Origin: Aliidiomarina minuta
GTDB taxonomy: Bacteria > Pseudomonadota > Gammaproteobacteria > Enterobacterales > Alteromonadaceae
Direction: 5' to 3'
Assembly (NCBI RefSeq): GCF_003987145.1
Contig: NZ_PIPL01000001.1
Span: forward strand, 310,001 to 374,000
DNA length: 64,000 nt
Part shown: positions 32,213 to 40,914 of the stretch, piece by piece
How the letters are laid out: each line of letters starts with the position of its first letter
Numbering within the stretch: the stretch's first letter is position 1
Translations under genes and position numbers: made by a program
Notes under the pieces: generated by a model
What the model saw: only the letters and a program-made list of their open reading frames with translations
Databases searched by the model: none
What the model was told of the DNA's origin: nothing

Positions 32213-33154
32213 ATGAGCACTCAGGCTCAGGTAATAAAGTTTTTTGACCCTTATCAGACAGCACAGGGCGAACCCCGTGCTTCGGTGGCTCTGAAAGAAT
32301 TATCAACGCTTTGGTTTAATACGGGTACCCGTTGCAATCTGGCCTGTGCAAATTGCTATATTGAGTCGTCGCCGGATAATGACCGCTTAAGTTACCTGAC
32401 TTTGGAAGACGTGGTTGCTTTTTTAGATGAGATACAAGAGGAACAACTGGCCACCACAGAAATAGGCCTGACTGGCGGCGAACCTTTCATTAACCCGCAC
32501 ATTATTCCTATTATGCAAGCCTGCCTGGAGCGGGGATTTAAGCTTCTGATACTGACTAACGCAATGACCTTGATGACCCGACGCAGTAAAGCACTACTGG
32601 AACTGCAGGAAAATTATGGTGAATTGTTAACCATGCGGGTGTCTGTCGATCACTTCAAAATTGAATTACATGAAGAAGAACGCGGACCGGGTTCCTGGAA
32701 ACCTATGTTGCACGGACTGCAATGGTTGTCAGAGCATGGCTTTAACATTGATGTCGCAGGCCGTACCCGTTGGGGCGAAAAAGAAGACGAATTACGTGCT
32801 GGTTTCGCTGAGTTTTTTGCACAGTACGACATTGATGTGGATGCTTATAACCAGCAACAGCTGGTGCTTTTCCCGGAAATGGATGAAAACGCGGATGTGC
32901 CTGAAATCACCACTGCATGCTGGGGCATTTTAGGAGTGAACCCGGATGACATGATGTGTGCTTCCTCACGCATGGTGGTGAAGCATAAAGGCGATGATAA
33001 AGCTTCGGTGATGGCCTGTACTTTGCTGGCATATGATCCACAGTTTAATCTGGGCCACTCGCTCAAAGAGGCCAGTCAATCGGTACAGTTGAATCATCGG
33101 CATTGCGCTAAATTCTGTGTGTTAGGAGGCGGTTCCTGCAGCGTTAGCGATTAA
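32213..33154 (+). CDS. Radical SAM protein with C-terminal Cys motif
   Basis: A 313-residue radical SAM enzyme. The [4Fe-4S]/SAM motif CNLACANC (C41, C45, C48) is followed by GLTGGEPF, the GGE-type SAM contact. The C-terminus has additional cysteines (HCAKFCVLGGGSC) that may bind an auxiliary cluster. It faces an operon of MTA phosphorylase-like, GT2 and TIGR04282-like genes and its last 11 bases overlap the last gene of that operon. The CxxxCxxC context differs from the canonical ArsS family, so the substrate is uncertain. GAGGTAAGTAGT precedes the ATG. Confidence 0.85.
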   Translation: MSTQAQVIKFFDPYQTAQGEPRASVALKELSTLWFNTGTRCNLACANCYIESSPDNDRLSYLTLEDVVAFLDEIQEEQLATTEIGLTGGEPFINPHIIPIMQACLERGFKLLILTNAMTLMTRRSKALLELQENYGELLTMRVSVDHFKIELHEEERGPGSWKPMLHGLQWLSEHGFNIDVAGRTRWGEKEDELRAGFAEFFAQYDIDVDAYNQQQLVLFPEMDENADVPEITTACWGILGVNPDDMMCASSRMVVKHKGDDKASVMACTLLAYDPQFNLGHSLKEASQSVQLNHRHCAKFCVLGGGSCSVSD

Positions 33155-33782
33155 CCCGAATCCAGTTAAAAACCTGGCGTTGCATGGGGCCTGGTGTGAG
33201 CGGTAGTTCTTCTAAAACCAGAGTTAAATCTCCAAGGGTATCGACATCGCTCAGGGTGGGCAGTAAAGCTGCCTGAAAGGGCAGTTTACGTTGCAGACTT
33301 TCACGGGTTTGCTCTGTGCTCCAGGGAATATCAGTCCAGACAGCAGCATCCAGATCGACAGTGCCAGCAAAAAGATAGTAGCCTCCATCGGTAGCTGGGC
33401 CCAGCACCAGCTCGCTGTGGTCAAGCGCTTGTATAGCCTGTTGCAGAAGCTCCTGCGATAACTGAGGGGCATCAGCGCCAATTAAAATAACCTTTGCATA
33501 CTGCTGGCGCAGACTCTGGTAAATATGATGCTGACGTTGTCCCAGATCCCCCTCACCGGTGTGGAGCCTTTGGTGCTGCTGCCACAAGGGATCTTGCAGA
33601 CCTTCTTTCTCGGCGACCGCCCAATATAGATCCGCGTCACTGGCCGCAACAGTTTCTTCTACCGCTTGCAGACTGTGAATGAAAAACTGCTGTGCTTTTT
33701 CTTTGCCAATAGAAGCTGCAAGCCGGGTTTTGACTGGCGAAAGTGAGGGTGTTTTGACAAAAATAGCAATGGCCGTGTTCAT
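33144..33782 (-). CDS. TIGR04282-like transferase (DUF2064, CofC-like nucleotidyltransferase fold)
   Basis: A 212-residue protein with an N-terminal FVKTPSLSPVKTRLAASIG segment and a LIGADAPQLS motif (the metal-binding Asp region of nucleotidyl/glycosyl transferases), then LGPATDGGYYLFAG. This is the pattern of the 'rSAM/selenodomain-associated transferase 1' family (TIGR04282, also annotated as arsenosugar biosynthesis). Its ATG overlaps the stop of the GT2 gene by one base. It is the last gene of the MTAP-GT2-TIGR04282 operon and is convergent with the radical SAM gene. Confidence 0.85.
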   Translation of the reverse strand: MNTAIAIFVKTPSLSPVKTRLAASIGKEKAQQFFIHSLQAVEETVAASDADLYWAVAEKEGLQDPLWQQHQRLHTGEGDLGQRQHHIYQSLRQQYAKVILIGADAPQLSQELLQQAIQALDHSELVLGPATDGGYYLFAGTVDLDAAVWTDIPWSTEQTRESLQRKLPFQAALLPTLSDVDTLGDLTLVLEELPLTPGPMQRQVFNWIRVNR

Positions 33783-34390
33783 TAGTGGTCACTCCTGTAC
33801 TTATTGATCAGGTGCTTTATTGTCAGGCATAACCAACGTTTTTGGTAAGTTAAGGTCAGCTTCAGCCATCCTTGTTGTCGGTATTTACGCGCACTGGTGA
33901 CTAACTTTGAAGGTATACGGTTAAGCCGTATACCTTGTCGCTGAGCACGCCAGACAAAAAAGAGGTCTTCAGCATAGGCGACATCTTCTGCAAAACCGCC
34001 GCTTTTTTTGAACTGATCGCGATGAATGCAAAAGCCCTGATCTCCATAAGGGGCTTTGAACAGGCGTGAACGTATGTTGGCACCCCAGGCATTGAGCCGG
34101 GGTAGAACACCCTGGTCAAAACGCAGGTCAAAATAATGCAGAGCCTGAGGGAAACGCTGTAACTGTTTTTGAAGCTGAATCAGGTTGTCCTGACTCACCC
34201 GGCTGTCTGCGTGCAGAAACCACAAAAACTCTCCCTGTGCCTGCTGCGCACCCCAGTTCAGGCTAAGGGCCCGGGTACCTTCTGAGCAAATAATAATGTC
34301 CTTGCTGGCCCCTTGCAGGTCGGGTAACAGATTTTGCACCGACTGCTCGCCTTCGGCGACCGGAATAATAATGCTTAGCTTATTAAGCAC
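33782..34390 (-). CDS. TIGR04283-like family 2 glycosyltransferase
   Basis: A 202-residue soluble GT-A glycosyltransferase. It begins LSIIIPVAEGEQSVQNLL, has the SLNWGAQQAQGEFLWFLHAD segment with the metal-binding H-A-D, GDQGFCIHRDQF and the acceptor-site 'YAEDLFFVWR'. This matches the 'rSAM/selenodomain-associated transferase 2' family (TIGR04283, annotated as arsenosugar biosynthesis in some databases). Its start overlaps the phosphorylase gene by 8 bases. There is no membrane anchor. Confidence 0.85.
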   Translation of the reverse strand: MLNKLSIIIPVAEGEQSVQNLLPDLQGASKDIIICSEGTRALSLNWGAQQAQGEFLWFLHADSRVSQDNLIQLQKQLQRFPQALHYFDLRFDQGVLPRLNAWGANIRSRLFKAPYGDQGFCIHRDQFKKSGGFAEDVAYAEDLFFVWRAQRQGIRLNRIPSKLVTSARKYRQQGWLKLTLTYQKRWLCLTIKHLINKYRSDH

Positions 34391-35231
34391 GTAAGATATC
34401 CAGCCAGGCTTTTTGTGCCGTGCTTAAGCTGTCATCTGCAGTCAGTACTGCGTTGCTCAGCGCCTGTTTTATGTTGTCAGGCGTTTCACTAAATGGATGA
34501 TTAACCAGTTCAGTCAGTACGGCTTTTGCTTCATTAACAGCTCCGCCATAGACTTCAAAAAACTTTTCCACGCTGACATGCATTGCCGGATCTTCCATCC
34601 AGCAGTCGTAATCTGTGACCAGGCAAAGTGTGCAATAAGCCAGCTGGGCTTCGCGGGCAAGAAATGCCTCAGGAACATTGGTCATGCCCACCAGGTCACA
34701 GTTTGCAGCATCGCGTAAAAAGAAGCTTTCGGCCTGAGTACCTAAACGAGGGCCTTCTACACAGGCGTAGGTTTTATTTGCATGCAGCGGCTGCTGTATA
34801 CGTTTTGCTGCCGCTTCAATGTCGTGTTGTAGTGCAGGGCAGGCGGGGTGAGCGGTGGAAACGTGAGCGGCTATGCCGTCGCCGAAGAAGCTATAAGCTC
34901 GCTTGCCCCGGGTGTGGTCGAAATACTGCGAGACCAGTGCCAGATCACCGGGTTTTAACTCTTCACGTAAGCTGCCAGCAGCTGAAACGGCAAAAATACG
35001 TGTGGCGCCCAGTTTTTTCAGTGCAAAAATATTGGCGCGATAATTTACTTCATGGGGAAGAAACTTGTGACCAGCACCGTGGCGGGCCAGAAAAAGAATA
35101 CTTTGTCCCTGATAACGCCCCTGAATAATTGGTGCTGAAGTTGCGCCAAAGGGAGTTTCAAGCTGATGTTCCTGTTCTGTTTCCAGACCGTCCAGCTGAT
35201 ATAAGCCGGAACCACCAATAACTGCTAACAT
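34383..35231 (-). CDS. S-methyl-5'-thioadenosine phosphorylase-like enzyme
   Basis: A 282-residue purine-nucleoside-phosphorylase family II protein. It has MLAVIGGSGLYQLDGLE at the start, FLARHGAGHKFLPHEVNYRA (phosphate site), SAAGSLREELKPGDLALVSQ, GMTNVPEAFLARE and VTDYDCW, the last typical of MTA phosphorylases. It would release adenine from a 5'-modified deoxyadenosine with phosphate. ATG 35231 is chosen because AGGAGG lies 7 bases ahead; a longer frame exists upstream. It overlaps the GT2 gene by 8 bases. In this cluster the substrate may be the adenosyl product of a radical SAM reaction rather than MTA itself. Confidence 0.88.
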   Translation of the reverse strand: MLAVIGGSGLYQLDGLETEQEHQLETPFGATSAPIIQGRYQGQSILFLARHGAGHKFLPHEVNYRANIFALKKLGATRIFAVSAAGSLREELKPGDLALVSQYFDHTRGKRAYSFFGDGIAAHVSTAHPACPALQHDIEAAAKRIQQPLHANKTYACVEGPRLGTQAESFFLRDAANCDLVGMTNVPEAFLAREAQLAYCTLCLVTDYDCWMEDPAMHVSVEKFFEVYGGAVNEAKAVLTELVNHPFSETPDNIKQALSNAVLTADDSLSTAQKAWLDILRA

Positions 35232-35250
35232 GCGGGTTCCTCCTGAGTGC

Positions 35251-37320
35251 CTACGATTTTTTGGCCTTTTTCGGCGGCCCTTTAATGGTTGTAATTTCAA
35301 CCCAGTTATTACTAATAGCTTTTGCTAAGTCAGATGCCAGGGCTTCACGTACTTGAGCATAGGGCACGTTAATGCCGAGTACTCCGGTGATTTGATTGCG
35401 GCCCTGAGACTTTCCGATATAGAGCGACATATCTGCAATTTGCAGAGCTCTTTCCCAATCCAGTTCAGTTTCGTCTAATCCAGCGAAAGGCAATGTAATA
35501 AAGCCACCGGTGGCAGATACTTTAATCTCACGTTGTTGATAGATTATGGGCTCCGAAGCGATAATATCGAGTACACGTCGTGCGAATTCGGGAAGTGCTT
35601 CGCAGTTGGTACCGCGTAAGTAAATCAAAAATTCCTCACCACCCCAGCGAATCACCATATCAGTACCACGAGATGTTTTTGTTAGACGCGCAGCTAGTTC
35701 AACCAACACAGCATCACCAGCGGCATGCCCTTCACGGTCATTAATTTGTTTGAATAAATCAATATCAAGCAATAAAAGTGCGTCTTGCTCGCCAGGTAAA
35801 CGTTTACGTTCAGTTAAGGCTTGTTGCAGTGAACGTCGATTCTGTAAGCCAGTTAAGGGATCTTTTAGCGACTGGTCCTGTAATTTTTCATTGGCTTCAT
35901 TCAGTTTTTGGTTAGTTTTTCGTGCCGCCCGATAGGCGATATATACCAGGCATAACGCCATGATTACGACAATAATGAAAAGTACTACGACACGCTGTTG
36001 TAGCTGCTTATTTTCCAGCAAACGGGTTTGTAGTTCTCCCCGCTGTTCAAGCAAGAGTATCTGTTGTTTTTGTTCTTCAGCTTCATAACGAATCTGTAAT
36101 TCGCTGATCGCCTGATCGCGTTCACTACGAAAAATAGCGTTGCGCAGACTTTGTTGTTCTATCAGAGTCTGCGCCTGCTGCTGGTAATCTTCAGCGATCT
36201 CGTAAGCATCGGCGAGGTGACTGAGTACGTGAGCTAATTCAGCATCCCTGGAGTAATTGCGAATATCTTCTACCGCAGCTTCCATCGCTGCCAGGCCTTC
36301 GACTTCATTGCCCCGACGAACCTCTATATAGCCAAGATTAAATTCCATAATAGCACGGGGTAAGGCTCGGTTAAGCTCGCGGGCTAATTGCTGGCCTTCC
36401 GTAAGCACCATTGATGCCTCAGATAGACGGTCCATTAGTATAAGTACTGAGCCGGTATTATTGCGCCCTATGAGGCGAACTCTGTCATCGTTTACCTCTT
36501 CAGCCCAGGCTGTTGCTTCAGCGTAGGTGTCTAAAACTTCCTGTGAAGGTCCTTCCTGGCCCAGGATATAGCCTTTAAGCAGATAAAGATCAGGTAAGCG
36601 TGAATGCAAACCGTACTCGAGGGACTCTTTAATAGTTTGTTCTGTTAAGGATAAGGCGGCGCTGTTATTTTCCAGATCTGAGTGCAAACGACCAATGTGT
36701 AAATTTACAAACTGGCGGCGACGCTGAGTGTTGAGATCGTCGGTTTTGGAAATTACGTCGTGGGCTGTAAACAGATACTCTAATGCAGATTCGTACTGTG
36801 AACTTTCACGTAGAATTCGGCCTATTAAGTGATTGGCATAAAATAAAATACGGGGGTTTCGAGCCTGCTCCATTAAAACTTCAATATCAGGTACCAGCCT
36901 GAGAGCTTCAGCAGTGTCGCTGGAGCGTAAAAAAAGTTCCGCGCGGATAGCCAGTGCCTCCAGCTGTCCGTTAGCGGGCGCTTGAGCTTTAGCCAGGTTT
37001 ATAAGTTCTTCACTTTGGCTAAATGCAAGTTCGAAGTTATCTTTTCTTAGCGCCATATCCAGAATGCGATAACTTTCCGCCCTGATACGCGTAGCTATGG
37101 GGGTATTTTCGTCCAGCTCTTGCAATATTTGTTGGAAAGCTTGCTGGTCCCGGGGATAAAAACCAACATCCAGTACATCATCCAGACGCCTTTCAAGGGC
37201 GGGATCCAGTTCAGCCACAAAATTATCATTCAGGGCGCTATTTGTATCAGCGTGGGCACTGGAATAGCTTATTAATATAATCAGACACAGGAAAAACCGC
37301 TGCAAGTTACCTGTATTCAT
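35251..37320 (-). CDS. Periplasmic TPR sensor - transmembrane - GGDEF diguanylate cyclase
   Basis: A 689-residue membrane protein. It has a signal peptide (SYSSAHA), a ~400-residue helical region with TPR-like repeats that would lie in the periplasm, a coiled coil, one transmembrane helix at about 442-463 (VVVLFIIVVIMALCLVYIAY), and a cytoplasmic GGDEF domain. The active site GGEEF is at 560-564 and the inhibitory RGTD motif is intact. It should turn a periplasmic signal into cyclic di-GMP. The MTA phosphorylase-like gene starts 19 bases after its stop, so they may be co-transcribed. The C-terminal KKAKKS tail is basic. Confidence 0.88.
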   Translation of the reverse strand: MNTGNLQRFFLCLIILISYSSAHADTNSALNDNFVAELDPALERRLDDVLDVGFYPRDQQAFQQILQELDENTPIATRIRAESYRILDMALRKDNFELAFSQSEELINLAKAQAPANGQLEALAIRAELFLRSSDTAEALRLVPDIEVLMEQARNPRILFYANHLIGRILRESSQYESALEYLFTAHDVISKTDDLNTQRRRQFVNLHIGRLHSDLENNSAALSLTEQTIKESLEYGLHSRLPDLYLLKGYILGQEGPSQEVLDTYAEATAWAEEVNDDRVRLIGRNNTGSVLILMDRLSEASMVLTEGQQLARELNRALPRAIMEFNLGYIEVRRGNEVEGLAAMEAAVEDIRNYSRDAELAHVLSHLADAYEIAEDYQQQAQTLIEQQSLRNAIFRSERDQAISELQIRYEAEEQKQQILLLEQRGELQTRLLENKQLQQRVVVLFIIVVIMALCLVYIAYRAARKTNQKLNEANEKLQDQSLKDPLTGLQNRRSLQQALTERKRLPGEQDALLLLDIDLFKQINDREGHAAGDAVLVELAARLTKTSRGTDMVIRWGGEEFLIYLRGTNCEALPEFARRVLDIIASEPIIYQQREIKVSATGGFITLPFAGLDETELDWERALQIADMSLYIGKSQGRNQITGVLGINVPYAQVREALASDLAKAISNNWVEITTIKGPPKKAKKS

Positions 37321-37490
37321 AAAATCATTAGTGCCCGTATTGTTTAATTATTGTTATTGTTCTAATAATAAACGATTGTTAGCAAAGCTACAATATGGAT
37401 GTGCTGGACTGTTTACAAAAAGAACAGTTTAAGGGCCTGCGGGCATCAGGGGCAGTGCAGTTACGCAGGAAGTATGCAGGAAAACAGGGT

Positions 37491-38366
37491 CTAGGGCTTA
37501 TTAATACGCAGGGCACCTGGCTGAATGCTTATTTGCGCCGGAGTAACCCCGAGGTATTCGCCGTCGGCCTGAATCGGAATGCCGGGAGTGGTGACAGTAA
37601 TCTCGCTGAGTTGCCCGGTTTGCACATTAACTGCATTCAGATGTTTTTGAAAAACCATACGGGCTAAACGCCAGATGGTGCCCAGCCGATTGCCTTCTTT
37701 GAGGTGGCAATAAGCGAGTAAACCGTCGTTCACCCGGGCGTGGGGGGTAATAGGTAAGCCTGCACCAAAGTAACGGCCATTGCCTAAAGTCAGCATAAAG
37801 CTGCGCCGTGAGCTACCGCTATTAACCTTGGCACTGGCATCTTCCACCGCTATTTCGCGCGCTTTATATAAAGGGAGTAGGGGCAGGGCTTTTAAGATGT
37901 AACTAAAACCCCGCGGCCAGGTTTTGTGGCGCAGGCTTTCTATGAGATGGGCATCAAAACCAATGCCTGCAATATTTAAAAAGTAGCGTTCGTTGACCTT
38001 GCCTAAATCAATGCTCATCGGGTTACCATTGAGCGCGGTGTCTATGCGGTCATCGGTGCTTAAACCCGCAACCCAGATACGGGCAAAATCATTGCCGCTG
38101 CCAGCAGGTAATACGCCAAGAACCGTCGAAGTACCGGCAATGGCATTCACGGCCAGGTTCAAAGTGCCGTCACCTCCAACTGAGATCAGCAGGTCGGCAT
38201 CCTTACAGGCCTCTTTTAAGTGCACTAAATCGGCAGCGTAGTCGCCGCTGCTGTCGATAATAAGCGCAGATTTCGGCAATTTTTTCTGCAACCTTTTAAA
38301 CAACAGCTGACGACGCAGGTGTAATGCTGGATTGTGCAGAACCACGATTTTCCGTTCAGAGTTCAT
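37491..38366 (-). CDS. YegS/DagK-type lipid kinase
   Basis: A 291-residue diacylglycerol-kinase catalytic-domain protein. The nucleotide-binding motif is SVGGDGTLNLAVNAI, followed by LGVLPAGSGNDFARI and NIAGIGFDAHLIE, all typical of YegS-like kinases that phosphorylate lipid head groups or diacylglycerol. It is soluble with no signal peptide. It stands alone, with ~150 bases of AT-rich sequence on its downstream side that show no recognisable element. Confidence 0.88.
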   Translation of the reverse strand: MNSERKIVVLHNPALHLRRQLLFKRLQKKLPKSALIIDSSGDYAADLVHLKEACKDADLLISVGGDGTLNLAVNAIAGTSTVLGVLPAGSGNDFARIWVAGLSTDDRIDTALNGNPMSIDLGKVNERYFLNIAGIGFDAHLIESLRHKTWPRGFSYILKALPLLPLYKAREIAVEDASAKVNSGSSRRSFMLTLGNGRYFGAGLPITPHARVNDGLLAYCHLKEGNRLGTIWRLARMVFQKHLNAVNVQTGQLSEITVTTPGIPIQADGEYLGVTPAQISIQPGALRINKP

Positions 38367-38549
38367 AAATTTAACTTCATATTTGCCTGGTTAGTTAGGA
38401 TATTTGCATAGTGTGCGGGTTAATGACAAATGAGTAACCGTATTAAAAATGCAAAATAATCCGGTTAACCTTGAAATTGTGCAGCCGACCACCAACATAC
38501 TTTAGTCGTAAGCGGAAAAATCTCTTTACTTAGCAATGGCTTCAGCCTT

Positions 38550-38589
38550 GCGGTTGCATATAGGCCTGACAACCGCTGACTGCTATAAT
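38550..38589 (+). promoter_or_regulatory. idh promoter with extended -10 and inverted repeat
   Basis: TGC-TATAAT (38581-38589) is an extended -10 (TGnTATAAT) 48 bases before the idh ATG. Immediately upstream GCGGTTG (38550-38556) and CAACCGC (38570-38576) form a 7-bp inverted repeat with a 13-base spacer covering the -35 zone, as expected for a repressor or activator site. No regulator is assigned. Confidence 0.6.
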
Positions 38590-38637
38590 CATTACCGATT
38601 CAAATTCTAATACGTGCTTTGATAAACAGGAATTATT

Positions 38638-40860
38638 ATGTCTGACCACTCAAAAATTATTTACACCGAAACAGATGAAGCGCCACGACTGGCAACTTAT
38701 TCGCTACTTCCCATCGTCCAGGCGTTTACTAAAGCGGCCGGTGTCTCTATTGAAACACGTGATATTTCCCTGGCTGGCCGTATCATTGCAAACTTTTCTG
38801 AGTACCTGAAAGAAGACCAGCGTCAGTCCGACGCATTAGCCGAACTGGGTGAACTGGCGAAGACTCCTGAAGCCAATATCATTAAGTTACCTAATATTAG
38901 CGCTTCTATTCCCCAATTGCAGGCGGCTATCAAAGAATTACAAGCGCAGGGTTTTGCCCTTCCTGATTATCCGCACAATCCGCAAACTGATGAAGAAAAA
39001 GATATTCGTGCTCGCTATGATCGGGTCAAAGGCAGTGCAGTAAATCCTGTCTTGCGTGAAGGTAACTCAGATCGTCGTGCACCTGCGGCTGTTAAAAACT
39101 TTGTTAAAAAACATCCGCACAAAATGGGCGTCTGGAGCAAAGATTCAAAAACCCATGTTGCGCATATGCAGGATGGCGATTTCTACAGTAGTGAACAATC
39201 GAAGACTTTTGGCGGTGAAGACGAGCTTAAAATTGTCTTTAACAGCAACGGTCAGCAAACCGTATTAAAAGAGTCCGTTAAAGTATTGGCAGGCGAAGTG
39301 GCTGATGCTGCTGTCATGAGCAAAAACAAGCTGCAGGCGTTCTTCGAAAAAGAAACCAAAGCCGCTAAAGAAGAGGGTGTATTGTTGTCACTGCACCTGA
39401 AGGCCACCATGATGAAGGTTTCAGACCCTATTATGTTTGGCCATGCGGTGCGCGTTTATTATAAAGAAGCCCTGGCTAAACATGCTGATGCTTTAAAAGA
39501 TATCGATTTTGACCCGACTAATGGCATTGGTGATGTTTACAGTAAGCTGGACAAGTTACCCACAGATAAGCGCGAAGCGCTGGAAGCGGATCTGAAAGCG
39601 GTTTACAACAGTAATCCGGCACTGGCCATGGTCAATTCAGATAAGGGCATCACTAACTTGCATGTGCCAAGCGACATCATTGTCGATGCCTCTATGCCAG
39701 CAATGATCCGTGACTCAGGTAAAATGTGGACTCCTGAGAACACTCAGGATGATACCAAAGCCATGATTCCGGACCGCAGCTATGCGGGCGTTTATCAGGA
39801 AACTATTAACTTCTGTAAAGAGCACGGCGCTTTTGATCCAGCCACTATGGGTACAGTACCCAACGTTGGCCTGATGGCACAAAAAGCAGAAGAATACGGT
39901 TCACACGATAAAACTTTTGAAATCCCTGCGGACGGCACAGTACAGGTTGTTAATCAGGGCGACGACGTTATTTTTGAGCATAAAGTTGAGAAGGGCGATA
40001 TCTGGCGCATGTGCCAGGTAAAAGACGCACCTATCCGCGACTGGGTAAAACTGGCGGTTAACCGTTCACGCCTGAGTGGCATGCCTGCGGTATTCTGGCT
40101 GGACAACAACCGGGCGCACGACCGTGAGCTGATTGTTAAAGTTAAAGAGTACTTAAAAGAGCATGACACCGATGGCCTGGATATCCAGATCATGAACCCG
40201 GTGGATGCCACTCGTCACACTTTGCAGCGCTTGAAAGACGGCAAAGACACCATTTCAGTAACGGGCAATGTGTTACGTGACTATCTGACCGATCTGTTCC
40301 CGATTCTGGAACTGAACACCAGTGCTAAAATGCTTTCGATAGTGCCACTGATGAACGGCGGTGGTTTATTTGAAACCGGTGCTGGCGGTTCAGCACCTAA
40401 GCACGTGCAGCAGTTTGTGGAAGAAAACCATCTACGTTGGGACTCGTTGGGCGAATTCCTGGCCTTAGCCGCGTCGCTGGAACACCTGGGTCGCGCTACG
40501 GACAATGAGCGTGCTCTGATCCTGGCAGAAACCCTGGATAAGGCGACTGCCAAGTTCCTTGAGAACAATAAGTCACCGTCACGTAAAGCTGGTGAACTGG
40601 ACAACCGTGGCAGCCATTTCTACCTGGGCATGTACTGGGCAGAAGCGCTGGCTAACCAGGATAAAGACAGTGAACTTAAAGCACGCTTTAGTAAGCTGGC
40701 CGAAGCACTGACTGGTAACGAAGCGGCTATCGTTAAAGAGCTTAACGAAGTGCAGGGCAAGGCAGTTGAAATTGGTGGCTACTTTGAACCGAACACCGAC
40801 CTGGTTTCTAAAGCTATGCGTCCAAGCAAGTTACTGAATGATACTTTAGCATCATTGTAA
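38638..40860 (+). CDS. idh: Monomeric NADP-dependent isocitrate dehydrogenase
   Basis: A 740-residue enzyme of the monomeric IDH family, which makes 2-oxoglutarate and NADPH from isocitrate in the TCA cycle. The N-terminus carries IIYTETDEAPRLATYSLLP, and the substrate- and metal-binding segments PNISASIPQL, EGNSDRRAP, FGHAVRVYY and NGGGLFETGAGGSAPKHVQQ are all present. Its size matches the family (about 740) and excludes the ~415-residue dimeric Icd. It is monocistronic, with its own promoter and a strong terminator. Confidence 0.97.
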   Translation: MSDHSKIIYTETDEAPRLATYSLLPIVQAFTKAAGVSIETRDISLAGRIIANFSEYLKEDQRQSDALAELGELAKTPEANIIKLPNISASIPQLQAAIKELQAQGFALPDYPHNPQTDEEKDIRARYDRVKGSAVNPVLREGNSDRRAPAAVKNFVKKHPHKMGVWSKDSKTHVAHMQDGDFYSSEQSKTFGGEDELKIVFNSNGQQTVLKESVKVLAGEVADAAVMSKNKLQAFFEKETKAAKEEGVLLSLHLKATMMKVSDPIMFGHAVRVYYKEALAKHADALKDIDFDPTNGIGDVYSKLDKLPTDKREALEADLKAVYNSNPALAMVNSDKGITNLHVPSDIIVDASMPAMIRDSGKMWTPENTQDDTKAMIPDRSYAGVYQETINFCKEHGAFDPATMGTVPNVGLMAQKAEEYGSHDKTFEIPADGTVQVVNQGDDVIFEHKVEKGDIWRMCQVKDAPIRDWVKLAVNRSRLSGMPAVFWLDNNRAHDRELIVKVKEYLKEHDTDGLDIQIMNPVDATRHTLQRLKDGKDTISVTGNVLRDYLTDLFPILELNTSAKMLSIVPLMNGGGLFETGAGGSAPKHVQQFVEENHLRWDSLGEFLALAASLEHLGRATDNERALILAETLDKATAKFLENNKSPSRKAGELDNRGSHFYLGMYWAEALANQDKDSELKARFSKLAEALTGNEAAIVKELNEVQGKAVEIGGYFEPNTDLVSKAMRPSKLLNDTLASL

Positions 40861-40891
40861 GCGAACCGGATTTTCCCGGTATATAGTAAAA

Positions 40892-40913
40892 GGCCCGCAA
40901 CGCGGGCCTTTTT
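40892..40913 (+). terminator. Intrinsic terminator of idh
   Basis: GGCCCGC - AAC - GCGGGCC followed by five T, 31 bases after the stop. Repeat array 2 begins two bases later. Confidence 0.95.
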
Positions 40914-40914
40914 C

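Noticed and set aside
37395..37667. 90-codon plus-strand frame near the lipid kinase
   Set aside because: Mostly antisense to the kinase 3' end, with no ribosome site.
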